A stretch of DNA of 41,806 nucleotides from Ophiosphaerella korrae (GCA_028456385.1 JALNQF010000351.1:1-41806), one strand, 5' to 3'; shown: positions 22,480 to 35,282, counted from the first letter of the stretch. Translations and numbers: made by a program. The notes: a model not told the origin generated them from the sequence alone.

Positions 22480-23547
22480 CTTTTAGAATATAATAGTCTC
22501 TTAAAAACTTATCTAGTATTTTCTTAATTCTTTAGTATTTATATACTAGTAGTTTATAGAATTATTATATAAATTCCTTTTAAATCTTACCTAGAATATA
22601 TATTTTTCTATAAGCTTTTATAAATCTATTTTAGATTTCTAGTTTTTTTATTTCTTTAAAAGCTTTTATTATTTCTATTTAAATTTATTTATCTAGCTTA
22701 TTACTTTTTCTTTTAAGTATTATAGCTATCTTAAGTTTATTTAAAACGAAGTTTCTTTTTTTTATTTTTAATTAGAACTATACTAGTAGTATTTACTTCT
22801 TTTAATAAATCTAGTCTTTTACTTAAAGTATCTACTAACTAGTTATCTTTTCTTTATATATATATAACCTTAAATTTAAATATTAATAAGAATTCCTACT
22901 ATCTAGTATAGTATTATAATAGTTCTTTATTTATTATAAATTCTATAAGATTTTTATATTTTATATAAACTTTTATCTTATACTTTACTTTTTATAAATA
23001 TACTTTCTACTATTTAAATACTTTATAGATTACTAGTATCTCTTTATTATAGATTAGGTAGTTAAGCTCTACTAGCTTTATCTTCTTAGAGAAATATTTA
23101 ACTAAGTCTTTTTACTTAGTTCTTAGATCTTCTTAAATTAGTACTATCTTTTAGACTAAATTAGATATATCTATTTTTACTATTACTAGTATTTCTAAGT
23201 TATATATTCTAATAACTAGGTTTTCTATAAACTTTCTCTTAATCTAGTTAAATACTTTTTATATTCTTTAATCTATTTAAATAGTATATATTTTTTTATA
23301 AGTTTAGTTAATAGCTTTATATATTTAGACTATCTTCTTATTAGTTTTTTATAAAAGTTTACTAATCTATAAAATTATTATACTTCTTATAAATTTTTTA
23401 GTATTAGCTATTCTTTAATTAACTTAATTATTTCTAAGTTTATTTTAATTTCTCTTAGTTTAATAATAAATTAAAAGAAGTCTATTTCTTTTATATAGAA
23501 CTTATATTTTCTTATTTTAAAAAATAGTTTATTTTTTACTAGCTTTT
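22480..23547 (-). pseudogene. A3 gag-pol, second part: RT thumb, RNase H, integrase N-terminus
   Basis: Middle piece of A3 between the A4 and A2 insertions. From 23547 downward it starts just after the RT YLDD position and continues through the RT connection. RNase H follows at about 22850-23200, with a Lys-Ile-Asp-x-Ser-Asn-Leu stretch near 23170 and the Glu-Leu-Asn-Tyr-like block near 23060. The N-terminal zinc-binding region of integrase occupies about 22480-22640. Its ends match A1 and A5 exactly at both target duplications. Confidence 0.88.
23543..23547. repeat. Target site duplication CTTTT, left of A4
   Basis: Repeated at 30989-30993. Joining the flanks recreates the RT sequence seen in A1, A2 and A5. 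Confidence 0.92.
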
Positions 23548-23988
23548 TATTATAGTTATAATAAGGGAAAACTAGCTTAAACTAATTAGCTTTACTATAG
23601 ATATTAATAATACGAATAACTTATAAGATAATAAACTTAACTAGGAGACTAACTATAATAAAGATACGTAATAAATTTATAATTTATAATCTTACTAAAT
23701 ATAAAGTATAAAGCTAAGTACGTAATAAATTTATAATTCGCGATCTTAGTAAATACAAAGTATAAAGCTAGCTAAAGAGCCTAGGTATATAGTTAGTAGT
23801 AATACGTATTATTAAGATAGTATTAGTAATCTAATCCTTTAACTATAGAACGCTAATACAAGATAGTTATAAAATATCTTCTATTATTATTAGTTATTAC
23901 TAATTATAATATAAGCTTTTATTATTACCTCTTAATCTACTAATAACTCTTAGGTTACTAGGACGTTAACTCTAGTAAACCTATTACA
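23548..23988 (+). repeat. 5' LTR of A4, type I (441 bp)
   Basis: Starts TATTATAG and ends CCTATTACA, keeping the CA end. Two 54-bp units lie at about 23665-23775. It shares GGGAAAACTAGC with its partner LTR at 30548-30988, which sets this copy apart from A1 and A5. Confidence 0.93.
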
Positions 23989-25641
23989 CCTTACTAATTT
24001 AGTTATTAAGAAGAGTATAGTAAAAGTAGTATATAGTCTAGCTAATATAATAGTAGAAAGTTTAACTAAAAAAGTAGCTAAGGCACCTATAAGTAGTTAT
24101 AAGTTAGATAATATAGTATAGAAGGTAATTAGAAACTATATAAATAACCTAATCTTAGAAAAAAAAAATATAAAGATAGTAATTAATACTTTAGAAATAT
24201 AGAATAAAGTATAAATTAAAGCTATTATTAAAAGATAAAACTAGATAGAATTAATTACTTAATAACAAGAAATAAGCGTAATAAAGAAACTACTTAAGAT
24301 ACTTGTTTTTAATAAGTTTAATAGAATAAAGGAAAAACTAAGACTTTTTATAGTATTAGTATAACTCTAGATAGATATATAAGTACTATACTTTAATATA
24401 AAAGAAAAAAAAGTAATATATATTAGACTATACTTTAAAGAAGACGTAATAAGATAGTATAAACCTTACTAGATAGACTATATAATATACGCGCTAATAA
24501 TATAGAAAGATAATACTAGTACTATTTTTAGAAGTTATAAATACTTTACTAAATAAATAAGAGTAGTATTTAGAGTTATAGATATTACCTAATAAGCTAA
24601 AAAGAAACTTAAAAGACTTATATAATAAAAAATTATTTCTAAGTATATATTATAATTTAAATAATTATTATAAAATATAGAATAAAATAAATTAGCTCTA
24701 ATATTATAATTTAAATAAAAACTAAATAAGAAAATCTAATACAAGATAATCTATATAGAGAAACTAAGGATACTAGAAGCTCTAAAATAATAGGTAATAT
24801 AAATTAATAATAATCTTTAAGAATAGAAGAAAAATAAGTATAGTAGCTAACCTAGGAATTAAGATATTAGAGACCCTATAATCCTTAACGCTAATAAAGA
24901 TAAAAAGAAAAAGAAAAATAAAGACTTTATATACTTTAACTATAATAAAAAGGGCTACTACGTAAAAGACTACTAATTATAGAAGAAAAAGGATATAGTA
25001 TACTATAAATATAGAAAACTAAAATACTTTATAAAAGACTATAAAAGTAAAAACTATAAGAAAGATAAAGATATAGAGTTAAAAATAACTAAGAAGAAAG
25101 AAGTACTAAAAGTAAAGGCTAAACCTTAAAAAAAAGTAGCTAAGAATAAAGAACTATAGTATATAATACTCTATTAGACCTTTTATTATAAAGATAACTA
25201 CTATATATACTTTTTTAGTAAATAGAGAGTAAAATATTTCTTATAAAAGAATAAAGTAGTACTAATAAAAGAAAAAATAAAAGTATAGCTAAAAGAAATA
25301 GTATATATAATAGACTTACTAATAGAAAATTTAGAAGGAAAAGAACTCTAGATTCTATTAATCTAGGCTAAAGAACTAGTATAAGATAAAGAAACTACTA
25401 TAGCTTCTTCTAAAGAACTATAAAAAAGTAAAAAAGAAGTTAGTATAAAAAGTATAAAGTATACCTAGCTAGATATATATAGCTATAATAGCTATATAAT
25501 AATAAATATAGAGTAATAAAATAAAGAATAGAAGTTTATTTAGAAATACTAACTAGTTATAAGTATAGAGAAAGCGTATAAAGACTAGAAAGAATATAAT
25601 TCTAAAGAAATAAAGTTTATACTATTCTAAGAATAGATAAA

Positions 25642-25646
25642 GTAAT
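25642..25646. repeat. Target site duplication GTAAT, left of B solo LTR
   Basis: Repeated at 26090-26094. A1 (about 815-835) and A2 (about 17550) show the uninterrupted site. Confidence 0.93.
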
Positions 25647-26089
25647 TATTAAGACCTTAGAACTAAGTAAGAGTAATAAGAGCAAGTAGGCTTCTATAAG
25701 ATAGGTAAGGTTAATAAATAAGAAGGTTACTTAACTTAATTAATAGTTAGCTCTTATTAGAGTATTACAAGGTATATAAGTATTAATAAGTAGATTAGAA
25801 TCTAATTAAAGTATTAGTTATAATACTCTATTAAGATAAGAAGTAAAGAAGAGATTAAATATAATAGTCTATAAAGGTCTATTAACGTTCCTATATACTT
25901 ACTATCTAGTGTTTATTCCTAAGCGCTTACTCTAGAGCGTTTACTCCTAAGCGCTTATTCTAGAGTATTTACTCTAAAGCGTTCGCTCTAGAGCGTTTAC
26001 TACTAAATAGTTATGTATTCTACTACTTTATATTACCTAGCCTAATCGCGTGCAATATAATAGCTTACCTACTACTTAGTATTATAATA
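25647..26089 (-). repeat. Solo LTR of family B (443 bp)
   Basis: Same orientation as the LTRs of the full-length B element, from TATTAAGACC to ATTATAATA, and flanked by GTAAT duplications. The internal region was lost, presumably by LTR-LTR recombination. Seven 14-bp units lie at about 25913-26010, in a different order of variants from the other two LTRs. It keeps more TpG/CpA (e.g. GTGCAATA, ATGTATT) than its surroundings, which suggests less RIP. Confidence 0.94.
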
Positions 26090-26094
26090 GTAAT
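26090..26094. repeat. Target site duplication GTAAT, right of B solo LTR
   Basis: Matches 25642-25646. A4 resumes in register. Confidence 0.93.
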
Positions 26095-29000
26095 ATATAG
26101 TTATAGTAAGAAGAATACTTATATAAAAAAAATAGTAGTTTTTTATAAAGAAAATATAATAAATTAATAAAGCTTATATACTAAGAATACTAGTAGTATA
26201 CTATATCCTAACTATAGATATATCTAGAAAAGATAAATACTAGAAAGTAGATAATAAAATAATAGACCTAAAACATCTAATATATTTTAAAGTATTATAG
26301 ATATTATACTTAGATAAGAATTATATTATATATAGAAACTCTAAAGTAAATAATAATATATAGCTTATAAGAAGAAAAGGCTATAATTATATAAGAGTAA
26401 TTCTAGTAAAAGATATCTAAGGATAAGAAATAATACCTAAAGAAAGTTACGTAGTAGTAAGGCCTAGACTAAAACTATCTAAAAAATACGTCTAAAGAAG
26501 ACTATAGTATAAATATAAGTAAAATAAAGATCTAATATATAAAGAATATAAACTTAAAGTAAAGCTATAGCTTTAAAAGAATAGATAATTTATAAGATTA
26601 CTTAAGTAAGAATAGCTAGAAGGTATAAGAAGCTAATATATTATAAAAATAAGTATATACTAAAAAAGGAAAGTATAATTAATAATTAATAGTAGAGCTA
26701 TAAGAAACTTTATATTAAAGAAGTTTATAGAAATATAAAGAATATATTATATAATAAAGAAATACTCTAAATAGCTAAGTATAATTAAAGGAAAACTATT
26801 CTAGGAACCTATTAGGTTTAAGAGAGTTCTCTCTATATTAGAACTAGAAAGGATAATAATTAGAAATATAGTTATAGATATAATAATAATTAATAATAAA
26901 TAGGATATAATCCTAGAAATACTCTAGTTATAAATAAATAACCTAAATATTAATTAGAGAATAGAAAAAATTAAGTATTCTAAAGAAATATTAAAAGCTA
27001 ATATAAGTATATATAAAGGAGAATTCCCTAAAGAATATATAAAATAGGAAAAATAGATTATAGCGCCTAAAGAATACCTTCTAGAATATTAGCTATAGGA
27101 TTTAGTAATAAACCTAATAGAAGATAAAGATATAGGATAGATCCTAGTTTATAGAAAGATAGAAGAAGAATCTAAGATTAAATAAGTATTTATTAAAAAT
27201 ATAATAAGAAAAAGATAAATATAAGAATCTAAGTCTTTAGTAGTATATAGACTTATATTTATAGATAAGAAAAAGATAAGTAATAAGAGACTTTACGTAG
27301 ATTTTAGAAAAACTAACGTAATAATAAATAAGAACTAATACCCCTTACTATAAATTAATAAAATATAAGATAAGCTATAAAAAGTAAAGATCTTTATAAA
27401 ACTAGATATCTAAAACGCCTACTACTAAATTAGAATTAAGAAAAGTAATAAGTAAAAAATAGTATTTAGAATATAATATAGACTATATAAATATATAGTT
27501 ATACTATTTAGCTTAATAAATATACTAGTAGCCTTCTAAGAAAGAATTAATATAGTACTAAGAGAATACTTAGATATATTTATATTTATATATTTAGATA
27601 ATATTTTTATATTCTTAGAAATAGAGGAAGAATATATATAGTATATATATAAGGTTCTAGAGAGACTAGTAAAAAATAAACTATTTCTTAAAATAAGAAA
27701 GTATAAATTCTATATAAAAAAAATAGACTTCTTTAGATTTATTATAGAACTAAGAAAAATTAAGATTAACTTAGAGAAAATTAAGTTAATTAACAAATAG
27801 CTAATACTAAAGAACCTAAAAGAAGTATAATAATTTTATAGACTAGTAAACTTTTATAAAAAACTAATAGTAAGATAGTTTAAAGATATAGAACTAATAA
27901 TAAAACTTATAAAGAAAGATATACTATTTAAATAGATAAAGAAATATAATAAAGTATTTAATATAATTAAGAGAAAGTTTATAGAGAACCTAGTTATTAG
28001 AATATATAATCTAGACTTACTAGTAATAGTAAAAGTAGATATATCTAACTTAGTTTATAAGATAGTACTAATATAGGAAGATCTAAAGACTAAAAAAGAA
28101 TACTTAGTTAAATACTTCTCTAAGAAGATAAAAATAGTAGAACTTAACTACCTAATTTATAATAAAAAAATACTAGTAATCTATAAAGTATTTAAATAAT
28201 AGAGAGTATACCTATAAAGAGTAAAGTATTAGATAAAAGTCTATATAGACTATAAGAATCTTATAAGATTTATAATAAATAAAGAACTATCTTAATAATA
28301 TATAAGATAGTAAGATTTCTTATTAATATTTAATATAGAAATTATATATATAAAAGGGAAAGATAATTAATTTATATATACTCTTAGTAAAAAACTAGAC
28401 TTATAAAAAGAAATAAATACTACTAGTATAGTTCTAGTAAAGAATAAAGAAAGATACCTAGTTTTAAATATACTTAAAATAGCTATAATACTTAAAAAAA
28501 CAAGTAGCGAGCTAGATAAATAGATTTAGAAAATAACGTAAGAAGTATCTAAAAAAATATAGAAACTAGAAATCTAAAAAAGATTTATACAAGCCTATAG
28601 AAAAATATATATTCTAAAAAAGATTTAAAGAGAATTTATATAATAATTCTATAAATTACTAGTATATAGATACTAAGAAATTAATAAAACCTTAGATAGG
28701 CTACTATAAGACTACTATATTCTAAAGGTAAGATAATTAGTAATAAAAGTACTATAAGACTATATAGAGTACTAAAAAAATAAGTATAATAAGTATATAC
28801 TATATAAGATATTATAACTAGTAGAAATACTAGAATATCTATAAAGAGTTATTATAATATACTTTATTATAAAGCTACTAAAGTTAAAAGACCTAATATT
28901 AAGAGTTAAATATAATAGAATCTTAATAATAGTAGATAAACTTATAAAGTATTTATACTTTAGACTATATAAAGAGAAAAGTAGGATAGAAGTTACTATA

Positions 29001-29939
29001 TATTAGGTTCTAGGAACTATAATTAGTTAATATAAACTACTAGATAAAATTATTATAGATAAAAATATAAGATTTATATTAAAACTATAGAAAACAATAA
29101 TAGTATAACTAGGAATATAATACGTAATATCTACTATATATTACTTACAAATAGATAGGTAATTAGAATAAATAAACTAGATAGTAGAATAGTACTTAAA
29201 ATACTACTTTAACTATAACTAGAATAACTAGGTATAGTTACTACTTATAGTATAGTTAGTATATAATAGTATAAAGAATATAGTAATAAGAGTATTACTC
29301 TTTTTTATAAACTATAGATTTAACCCTAATATATACTAGATACTAAGAGACTAGATATTATAGTTTCTAAGAAGAGAAAACTTTACTAATAGACTAAAAA
29401 ATATATATAATTAACTAAGATAAGACGTAGAATTCCTATATAATTAGATAGCTAAGTACTATAATAGGAAGTATAAAGAAGAACTCTAATTTAGAGAGAA
29501 AGAAAAAGTATAGTTAGTATAGAAAAATATTAAGAGTAAAAGACTAAGCTTTAAACTAAACTATATTAAAATAAAACTATATAAAGTAGAGAAGAAAGTT
29601 ATACTAGTTATATTTAAACTAAAGCTACTAAATAAAATAAAGATATACCTAACCTTTTACGTAGTACTACTAAAATTAGTACTATAAAACGTAGACCTAC
29701 TAGTATATAAAGTAAATATATATAGAGAATAAGAAGAATAGAAAGTTAAAGAAATCTTAGTATACTAGTTCTATAATAGTAGGAACTACTACTTAGTAAA
29801 ATAAATAAGTATAAATAAGAAAAGGTAACTATAAGAAGAAATATAGAAACTAGAAGATAACCTTAACTACTCTAAAAAACTAAAAGAGTTCTAAAATTAA
29901 AACCCTCTATAGCGCTTTATAGTAAACTAAGAAAATTAG

Positions 29940-30546
29940 TATTACTAATAATAAATTAAGAGATATTAGGAACGCCTAATATAATAGGAGCTAGAGTAGC
30001 TTCTACTACGTTCTTAAAGTCTATCTTAGCCTCTAAGGTATAAGACTATTTAAATAATTTAGCGTTATTATAAGCTTTTATTTTATAAAGATACTTAATA
30101 TAAGAATAAAGATCTACTAGCTTATAAAAAGTTAGCTTATACTTAGCGTTAGCTTCTATAAGCTATAATAATAGTATTTCTTAAGCTTAGTTAATAGCTT
30201 ACTTTATATAATTTAGTAAGAAGAGACTACGTAGAATTTAAATACTTATACTCTATAAGAGAAATACCTAAAAGAGTATACTTATACTAAATATTAGTAA
30301 GAATATACTTATTATAGTATTTACTATCTTTTAAAGATATAAGATAAGTAAGCTTTAATTAAGTATAATAAATATATAGAAATATTTTAACTCTATTATA
30401 AGTAACGTAAGTAATAAAAAAGAGTTTATTATAGTTAGAATAAGAAGGTATAAAGAATAATAAGGAATTAGAAATAAATAAAGAAACTAGACTAATAACC
30501 TTAGGCCTAGGGTAGAGAAATAAAGAACTACCTAAAGAGGAGAATA
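29940..30546 (-). pseudogene. Antisense reading frame downstream of pol, copy A4
   Basis: Same location and phase as in A1 and A5, about 200 codons on the minus strand with TAA/TAG stops only. The core segment LVDLYSYIKYLYKIKAYNN (about 30062-30120) and the following LEAKIDFKNVVEATLAP (about 29995-30045) align with A5 with few changes. Differences such as Cys/Tyr/Arg at one position fit a TGT codon altered by RIP. No domain recognised. Confidence 0.5.
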
Positions 30547-30547
30547 G

Positions 30548-30988
30548 TATTATAGTTATAATAAGGGAAAACTAGCTTAAACTAATTAGCCCTACTATAG
30601 ATAATTATAATACGTATAACTTATAAAATAATAAACTTAACTAAGAGACTAACTATAATAGAAATATATAATAAATTTATAATTTATAATCTTAGTAAAT
30701 ATAAAGTATAAAGCTAAGTACGTAATAAATTTATAATTTATAATTTTAGTAAATATAAAGTATAAAGCTAGCTAAAAAGCCTAGGTATATAGTTAGTAGT
30801 AATACGTATTATTAAGATAGTATTAGTAATCTAATCCTTTAACTATAGAACGCTAATACAAGATAGTTATAAAATATCTTCTATTATTATTAGTTATTAC
30901 TAATTATAACACAAGCTTTTATTATTACTTTTTAATCTACTAATAACTCTTAGGTTACTAGGACGTTAACCTTAGTAGACCTATTATA
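30548..30988 (+). repeat. 3' LTR of A4, type I (441 bp)
   Basis: Pair of 23548-23988, with purine tract AAAGAGGAGAATAG at 30534-30547 directly before it and the CTTTT duplication after it. Confidence 0.93.
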
Positions 30989-30993
30989 CTTTT
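30989..30993. repeat. Target site duplication CTTTT, right of A4
   Basis: Matches 23543-23547. A3 RT sequence continues from here. Confidence 0.92.
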
Positions 30994-33900
30994 CTAGTAC
31001 TTTCTATATATATTATATATACTTATCTTTTATTTTTAAGAATATAAATATATCTAAGTACTCTCTTAGTACTATATTAATTCTTTTTTAAAATACTACT
31101 AGTATATTTATTAGTTTAAAAGGTATAACTATATATTTAAATAGTTTATATTATATTCTAAATACTATTTTTTATTTATTACTTTTTTTAATCTTAATTT
31201 AATAATAGGCGTTCTATATATTTAGTTTTAAAAAGATATTTACTTTTTATAACTTATTTTATATTTTATTTATTTATAGTAAAAAGTATTAGTTTTTATT
31301 TAAAATTACGTTAGTTTTTCTAAACTCTACGTAAAGTTTTTTATTATCTATCTCTTTTTTATCTATAAATATAAGTTTATATACTACTAATAATTTAGAC
31401 TCTTATATCTATCTTTTTTTTATTATACTTTTAATAAATACTTATTTAATTTTAAACTCTTTCTTAGTTTTTTTATAGACTAAGCTCTAACTTATATCTT
31501 TTCTTTCTTCTAGGTTTATTACTAAGTTCTATAGTTAGTACTCTAGAAAGTAGTCTTTAGGTTCTATAAGTTATTTTTCTTACTTCTTATATTTATCTAG
31601 GAATTTTCCTTTATATATATCTTATTTAAAGTAGCTAATTTTCTCTATTCTTTAATTAATTCTTAGATTAGCTATCTATAACTATAGTATTTCTACAATT
31701 ATATCTTATTTATTATTAATTATTATTATATCTATAATTATATTTTTAATCTTTAACTTTTTTAGCTCTAGTATAGAGAGTACTATCATAAACTTTATAA
31801 GTTCTTAGAATAGTTTTCTTTTAATTATACTTAATTATTAAGAGTATTTCTTTATTATATAATATATTCTTTAGTTTTTTATAAACTTCTTTAATATAAA
31901 GTTCTTTATAGCTTTACTATTAATTATAATTTATATATATATATATATATTTTAAAAAGTACGTGTTTTTATAATATATAGGCCTATTATACCTTCTAGC
32001 TATTTTTACTTAGGCTATTTTTTAAATTTCCTATCTAGTTAGAGCTACTACCTAACTTTATACTTATAGCCTTGTATTTTAAATACTTTTCTTACGTATA
32101 TTTATACTAAGGTTTTCTTATAATATATTCTCTAAATAACTTCTTTTTAGGTTTTACTACTATATATTCTTTATTAAGTATCTTTATAGTTTTTTATTTT
32201 ATAATATCTTTTACTAGAATTACTTTTATATAGTTATAGCCTTTTCTTCTTATTATTTATATATAATTTCTTACTTTAGATTCTCTATATATAATATAAC
32301 TTATATTTAAGTATAATAACTATAATATTTTAAAGTATACTAGATACTCTTAGTTTATTACTTTATTATCTTTTTCTTTATACCTATCTATACTTAGTCT
32401 TATTTTTATTAGGATATAGTATACTACTAGTATACTTAGTATATAGGCTTTATTAATCTATTATATCTTTTTTATAAAGTACTACTATTTTCTTTATATA
32501 AGTATTCTTTTTACTATAACTATCTATTACTCTATTTATTTTTAGAATACTATAAACTTTATATTCTTAGGATTATATATTTTTTAATCTTTATATACTT
32601 TCTCTATACTTATAACTAGTAAGTATTTTTAAATAAACTACTATTTTATATTTTATTTTACTATATCTATTATTATATAGTTATTATAGCTATATATATC
32701 TAACTAGGTATACTCTATACTTTTTATACTAACTTAACTTTTATCTTTTCTTTATTTTTTAGAAGTAACTATAGTAGTCTCTTTATCTTCTACTAGTTTT
32801 TTAGTAAAGATTAATAGAGTCTAAGATTTTTCTCTTTCTAAAACTTTTATTATTAAGTTTATTATATAAGTTATCTCTTTAAGCTATACTTTAGTTTACT
32901 CTTCTTTTATTACTACTACTTTCTATTTTTTATATAAGAACTATCTTACTTTTTATTTACTTAAATAGTATATATAGTAGTTATTATTATAATAAAAGAT
33001 CTAGTAAAGTATTATATACTATTATTCTTTACTTTTACTTTTTTTTAAGGCTTAGCTTTTACTTTAAGTACTTTTTTCTTTCTTTTCTTAGTTATCTTTA
33101 AATAGGTTTCTTTCTTTAGGTCTTTATTTCTATAGTCTTTTATAAAGTATCTTAGTTTTCTATATTTATAATATACTATATCTTTTTTCTTTAATTAATA
33201 ATCTTTTATATAGTAGCTTTTCTTACTATAATTAAAGTATATAAAGTTTTTATTCTTTTTTTTTCTTTTATCTTTATTTATATTAAAGATTTTAGAGTCT
33301 CTACTAGTATAGTTTCTAGAGTGTTTTCTATACTTATTTATTCTCTATTCTTAGAGGTTTTTATTAATTTATATTACTTATTACTTTAAAGCTTTTAGTA
33401 TTTTTAGTTTTTCTATATATATTATTATATATTAAATTTTTAATTTTAGTCTTTTTTTAAATTATAATTTTAAAGATAGCTTATATTATTTTATATTTTA
33501 TAATAATTATTTAAACTATAATATATATTTAGGAATACTTTTATTTTATTTTAGCCTCTTAAGCTTTTTTTTAGCTTATTAAGTAATATCTATAATTCTA
33601 AATACTACTTTTATTTATATTATAAAGTATTTATAACTTCTAAAGATAGCTTTTATTTTAACTTTTTATACTACTAGAGCGTATATTATATAATCTATTT
33701 AGTAAAGTTTAAACTAACTTATTATATTTTCTTTAAAGTATATTCTAATATATATTACTTTCTTATCTTTACTATTAAAGTATAGTACTTTTATATCTAT
33801 TTAAAGTTATACTACTTTTATAAAAGGTCTTAATTTCTTTTATATTTTATTAAACTTTTTAAGTATACGTATTTTAGGTAGTTTCTTTAGTATACTTATC

Positions 33901-34151
33901 TCTAATTTCTAAGTAATTTATTCTATTACATTTTATCCTTTTATAATAGCTTTAATTTAAGTTTTATTCTAGTTAATATAGTTTTATAGTTCTTTATTTT
34001 ATATTTCTAAAGTATTAATTATTAATTATATATCTTTTTTCTTAGTAATTAGGTTATTTAAGTATATCTTAACTACTACCTAGTTAGTTCTATCTAACTT
34101 TTAACTACTTAGAAGAACTTTACTTCTCTTTTTAGTTAAGCTTTCTACTAT
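30994..34151 (-). pseudogene. A3 gag-pol, first part: gag, protease, RT
   Basis: 5' part of A3 on the minus strand. The putative start is ATA at 34149-34151, equivalent to that in A2. The gag capsid region is at about 33400-33850. CCHC knuckles are at 33198-33239 and 33132-33173, heavily changed. Protease D-S-G-A is N-S-K-A at 31910-31921. RT motif A lies near 31230. The YLDD box is missing: around 31038-31054 the sequence goes from D-I-F-I-F straight to L-K-I-K. Relative to A1 nine codons (27 bp) are lost, including the active site. The loss is in frame and bounded by the repeated F-I-F codons, so slippage or microhomology deletion is likely. The piece ends where A4 inserted. Confidence 0.9.
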
Positions 34152-34213
34152 TATATTAGCTTAGACTATATACTACTTATACTTTACTTCTCTTAATAAC
34201 TAAATTAGTAAGG

Positions 34214-34617
34214 TATAATAGGGTTACCTATTATTAACTACAAGTAACCTTTAGTTAAAGTATTAGTAGATTAGAAGTTTATAATAAAAACTTATATTAT
34301 AATTAAGTAATAGGCTATAAATAATAGAAAGATATCTTATAATATTAATATATTGTTACTTATAGTTAATAATTAAATTACTAATATTATCTTAATAATA
34401 TATATCTTACTACTTATATATTCTTACTAATCTATTATAAATCTTTATAGATTACTTTAATCTATTATATATATTTATAGAATACTTTATATCTTATGTA
34501 TTTAGGTTATAGTTTATTTTCTTATCTAGGTTATTACTCTACTTATCTTATACTTTATTAGTACTTAAGTTAAGACTAATTAGTTCTATCTTAATTTCTC
34601 TTATTATACCTATAATA
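34214..34617 (-). repeat. 5' LTR of A3, type II (404 bp)
   Basis: Reverse complement matches the A2 LTR: it starts TATTATAGG, has the GAATTAG-like and hairpin repeat region (about 34415-34500) and ends CCTATTATA, followed by the conserved CCTTACTAATTTAGTTATTA leader. It is shorter than the A2 LTRs and strongly mutated. Confidence 0.9.
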
Positions 34618-34778
34618 GTTTTATACTAACGTAAGTTACGCTTATAGAAGCTCTATATTAGAGTATAGTTTAAGCTAAATAAGTAGATACTAAGTAATAA
34701 TATTAGTAATACTAGTATACTACTAGCTTCTTCTTAATATAGTTATATTTTAAAAGTTTAGAATACTAAGCCTACTTT
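34618..34778. other. Spacer between A3 and A5, no gene seen
   Basis: 161 bp that match none of families A, B or C. Its first bases (GTTTT) should be one copy of A3's target duplication and its last (ACTTT) one copy of A5's, but neither partner is in the window. It may be the only non-element DNA between the two insertions. Confidence 0.6.
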
Positions 34779-35221
34779 TATTATAGCTATAATAAGAGAA
34801 AACTAATTTAAACTAATTAGCTTTACTATAAATAATAATAATATATACAACCTATAAAGTAATAAACTTAATTAGAAAACTAACTATAATAGGGATACGT
34901 AATAAATTTATAATTTATAATCTTAGTAAATATAAAGTATAAAGCTAAGTACGTAACAAATTTGTAATTTGTAATCTTAGTAAATACAAAGTATAAAGTT
35001 AGCTAAAAAGCCTAGGTATATAGTTAGTAGTAATGCGTATTATTAGGATAGTATTAGTAATCTAATCTCTAACCTAGAACGCTAATACTTAACATTATAT
35101 ACACAAATTAACTATTATTTATAGTTATTACTTAATTATAATATAGGCTTTTGTTATTACTTCTTAATCTACTAATAACCTAGAAGTTACTAGGAAGTTA
35201 ACCCTAAGTACACTCCTTATA
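34779..35221 (+). repeat. 5' LTR of A5, type I (443 bp)
   Basis: Starts TATTATAGC and ends CTCCTTATA. Two 54-bp units are anchored at 34900 and 34954. It is followed by CCTTACTAATTTAGTTATTA, the leader shared by all family A copies. Confidence 0.92.
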
Positions 35222-35282
35222 CCTTACTAATTTAGTTATTAAGAGGAGTAAAGCGTAAGTAGCGTATAGTCTAGCTAATATA

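Larger units (their letters stand above)
24050..29939 (+). pseudogene. A4 gag-pol (RIP-inactivated, interrupted at 25647)
   Basis: Polyprotein of A4. A candidate start is ATA at 24050. In gag, 30 bp present in A2 and A5 are missing near 24203-24209. The loss is in frame and lies between AATAAAG direct repeats. Knuckles are at 24932-24973 and 25001-25042, with Tyr for Cys. The B solo LTR sits in the linker before protease. Protease is N-S-R-A at 26688-26699 and RT is YLDN at 27591-27602. RNase H Asp is at 28038-28040. The first integrase Asp is TAC (Tyr) at 28860-28862, a G-to-T change that RIP does not explain. The second Asp (29058-29060) and Glu (29166-29168) are kept. The chromodomain is at about 29711-29880 and the stop TAG at 29937-29939. 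Confidence 0.92.
23548..30988 (+). mobile_element. Copy A4: full-length family A chromovirus, type I LTRs, carrying a B solo LTR
   Basis: A 7441-bp element inserted in A3 with CTTTT duplications. Without the B solo LTR and its extra duplication it is 6993 bp. The LTRs are 441 bp each. Its gag-pol stays in frame from gag to the pol stop once the 448-bp insertion is subtracted. It has a 30-bp in-frame gag deletion and an integrase Asp lost to Tyr. Confidence 0.94.
13615..34617 (-). mobile_element. Copy A3: old family A chromovirus on the minus strand, split by A2 and A4
   Basis: Host element of the nest. Its pieces are 34617-30989, 23547-22475 and 15439-13615. Removing A2 with one TTTTA and A4 with one CTTTT restores continuous family A sequence of about 6.5 kb without a 3' LTR. 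That fits A2, whose internal region plus one LTR is 6575 bp. The 5' LTR is present (34214-34617, type II). The 3' LTR is replaced by family C sequence. It is the most degraded copy: CpA and TpG are nearly absent, and the RT active site is deleted. Confidence 0.92.
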
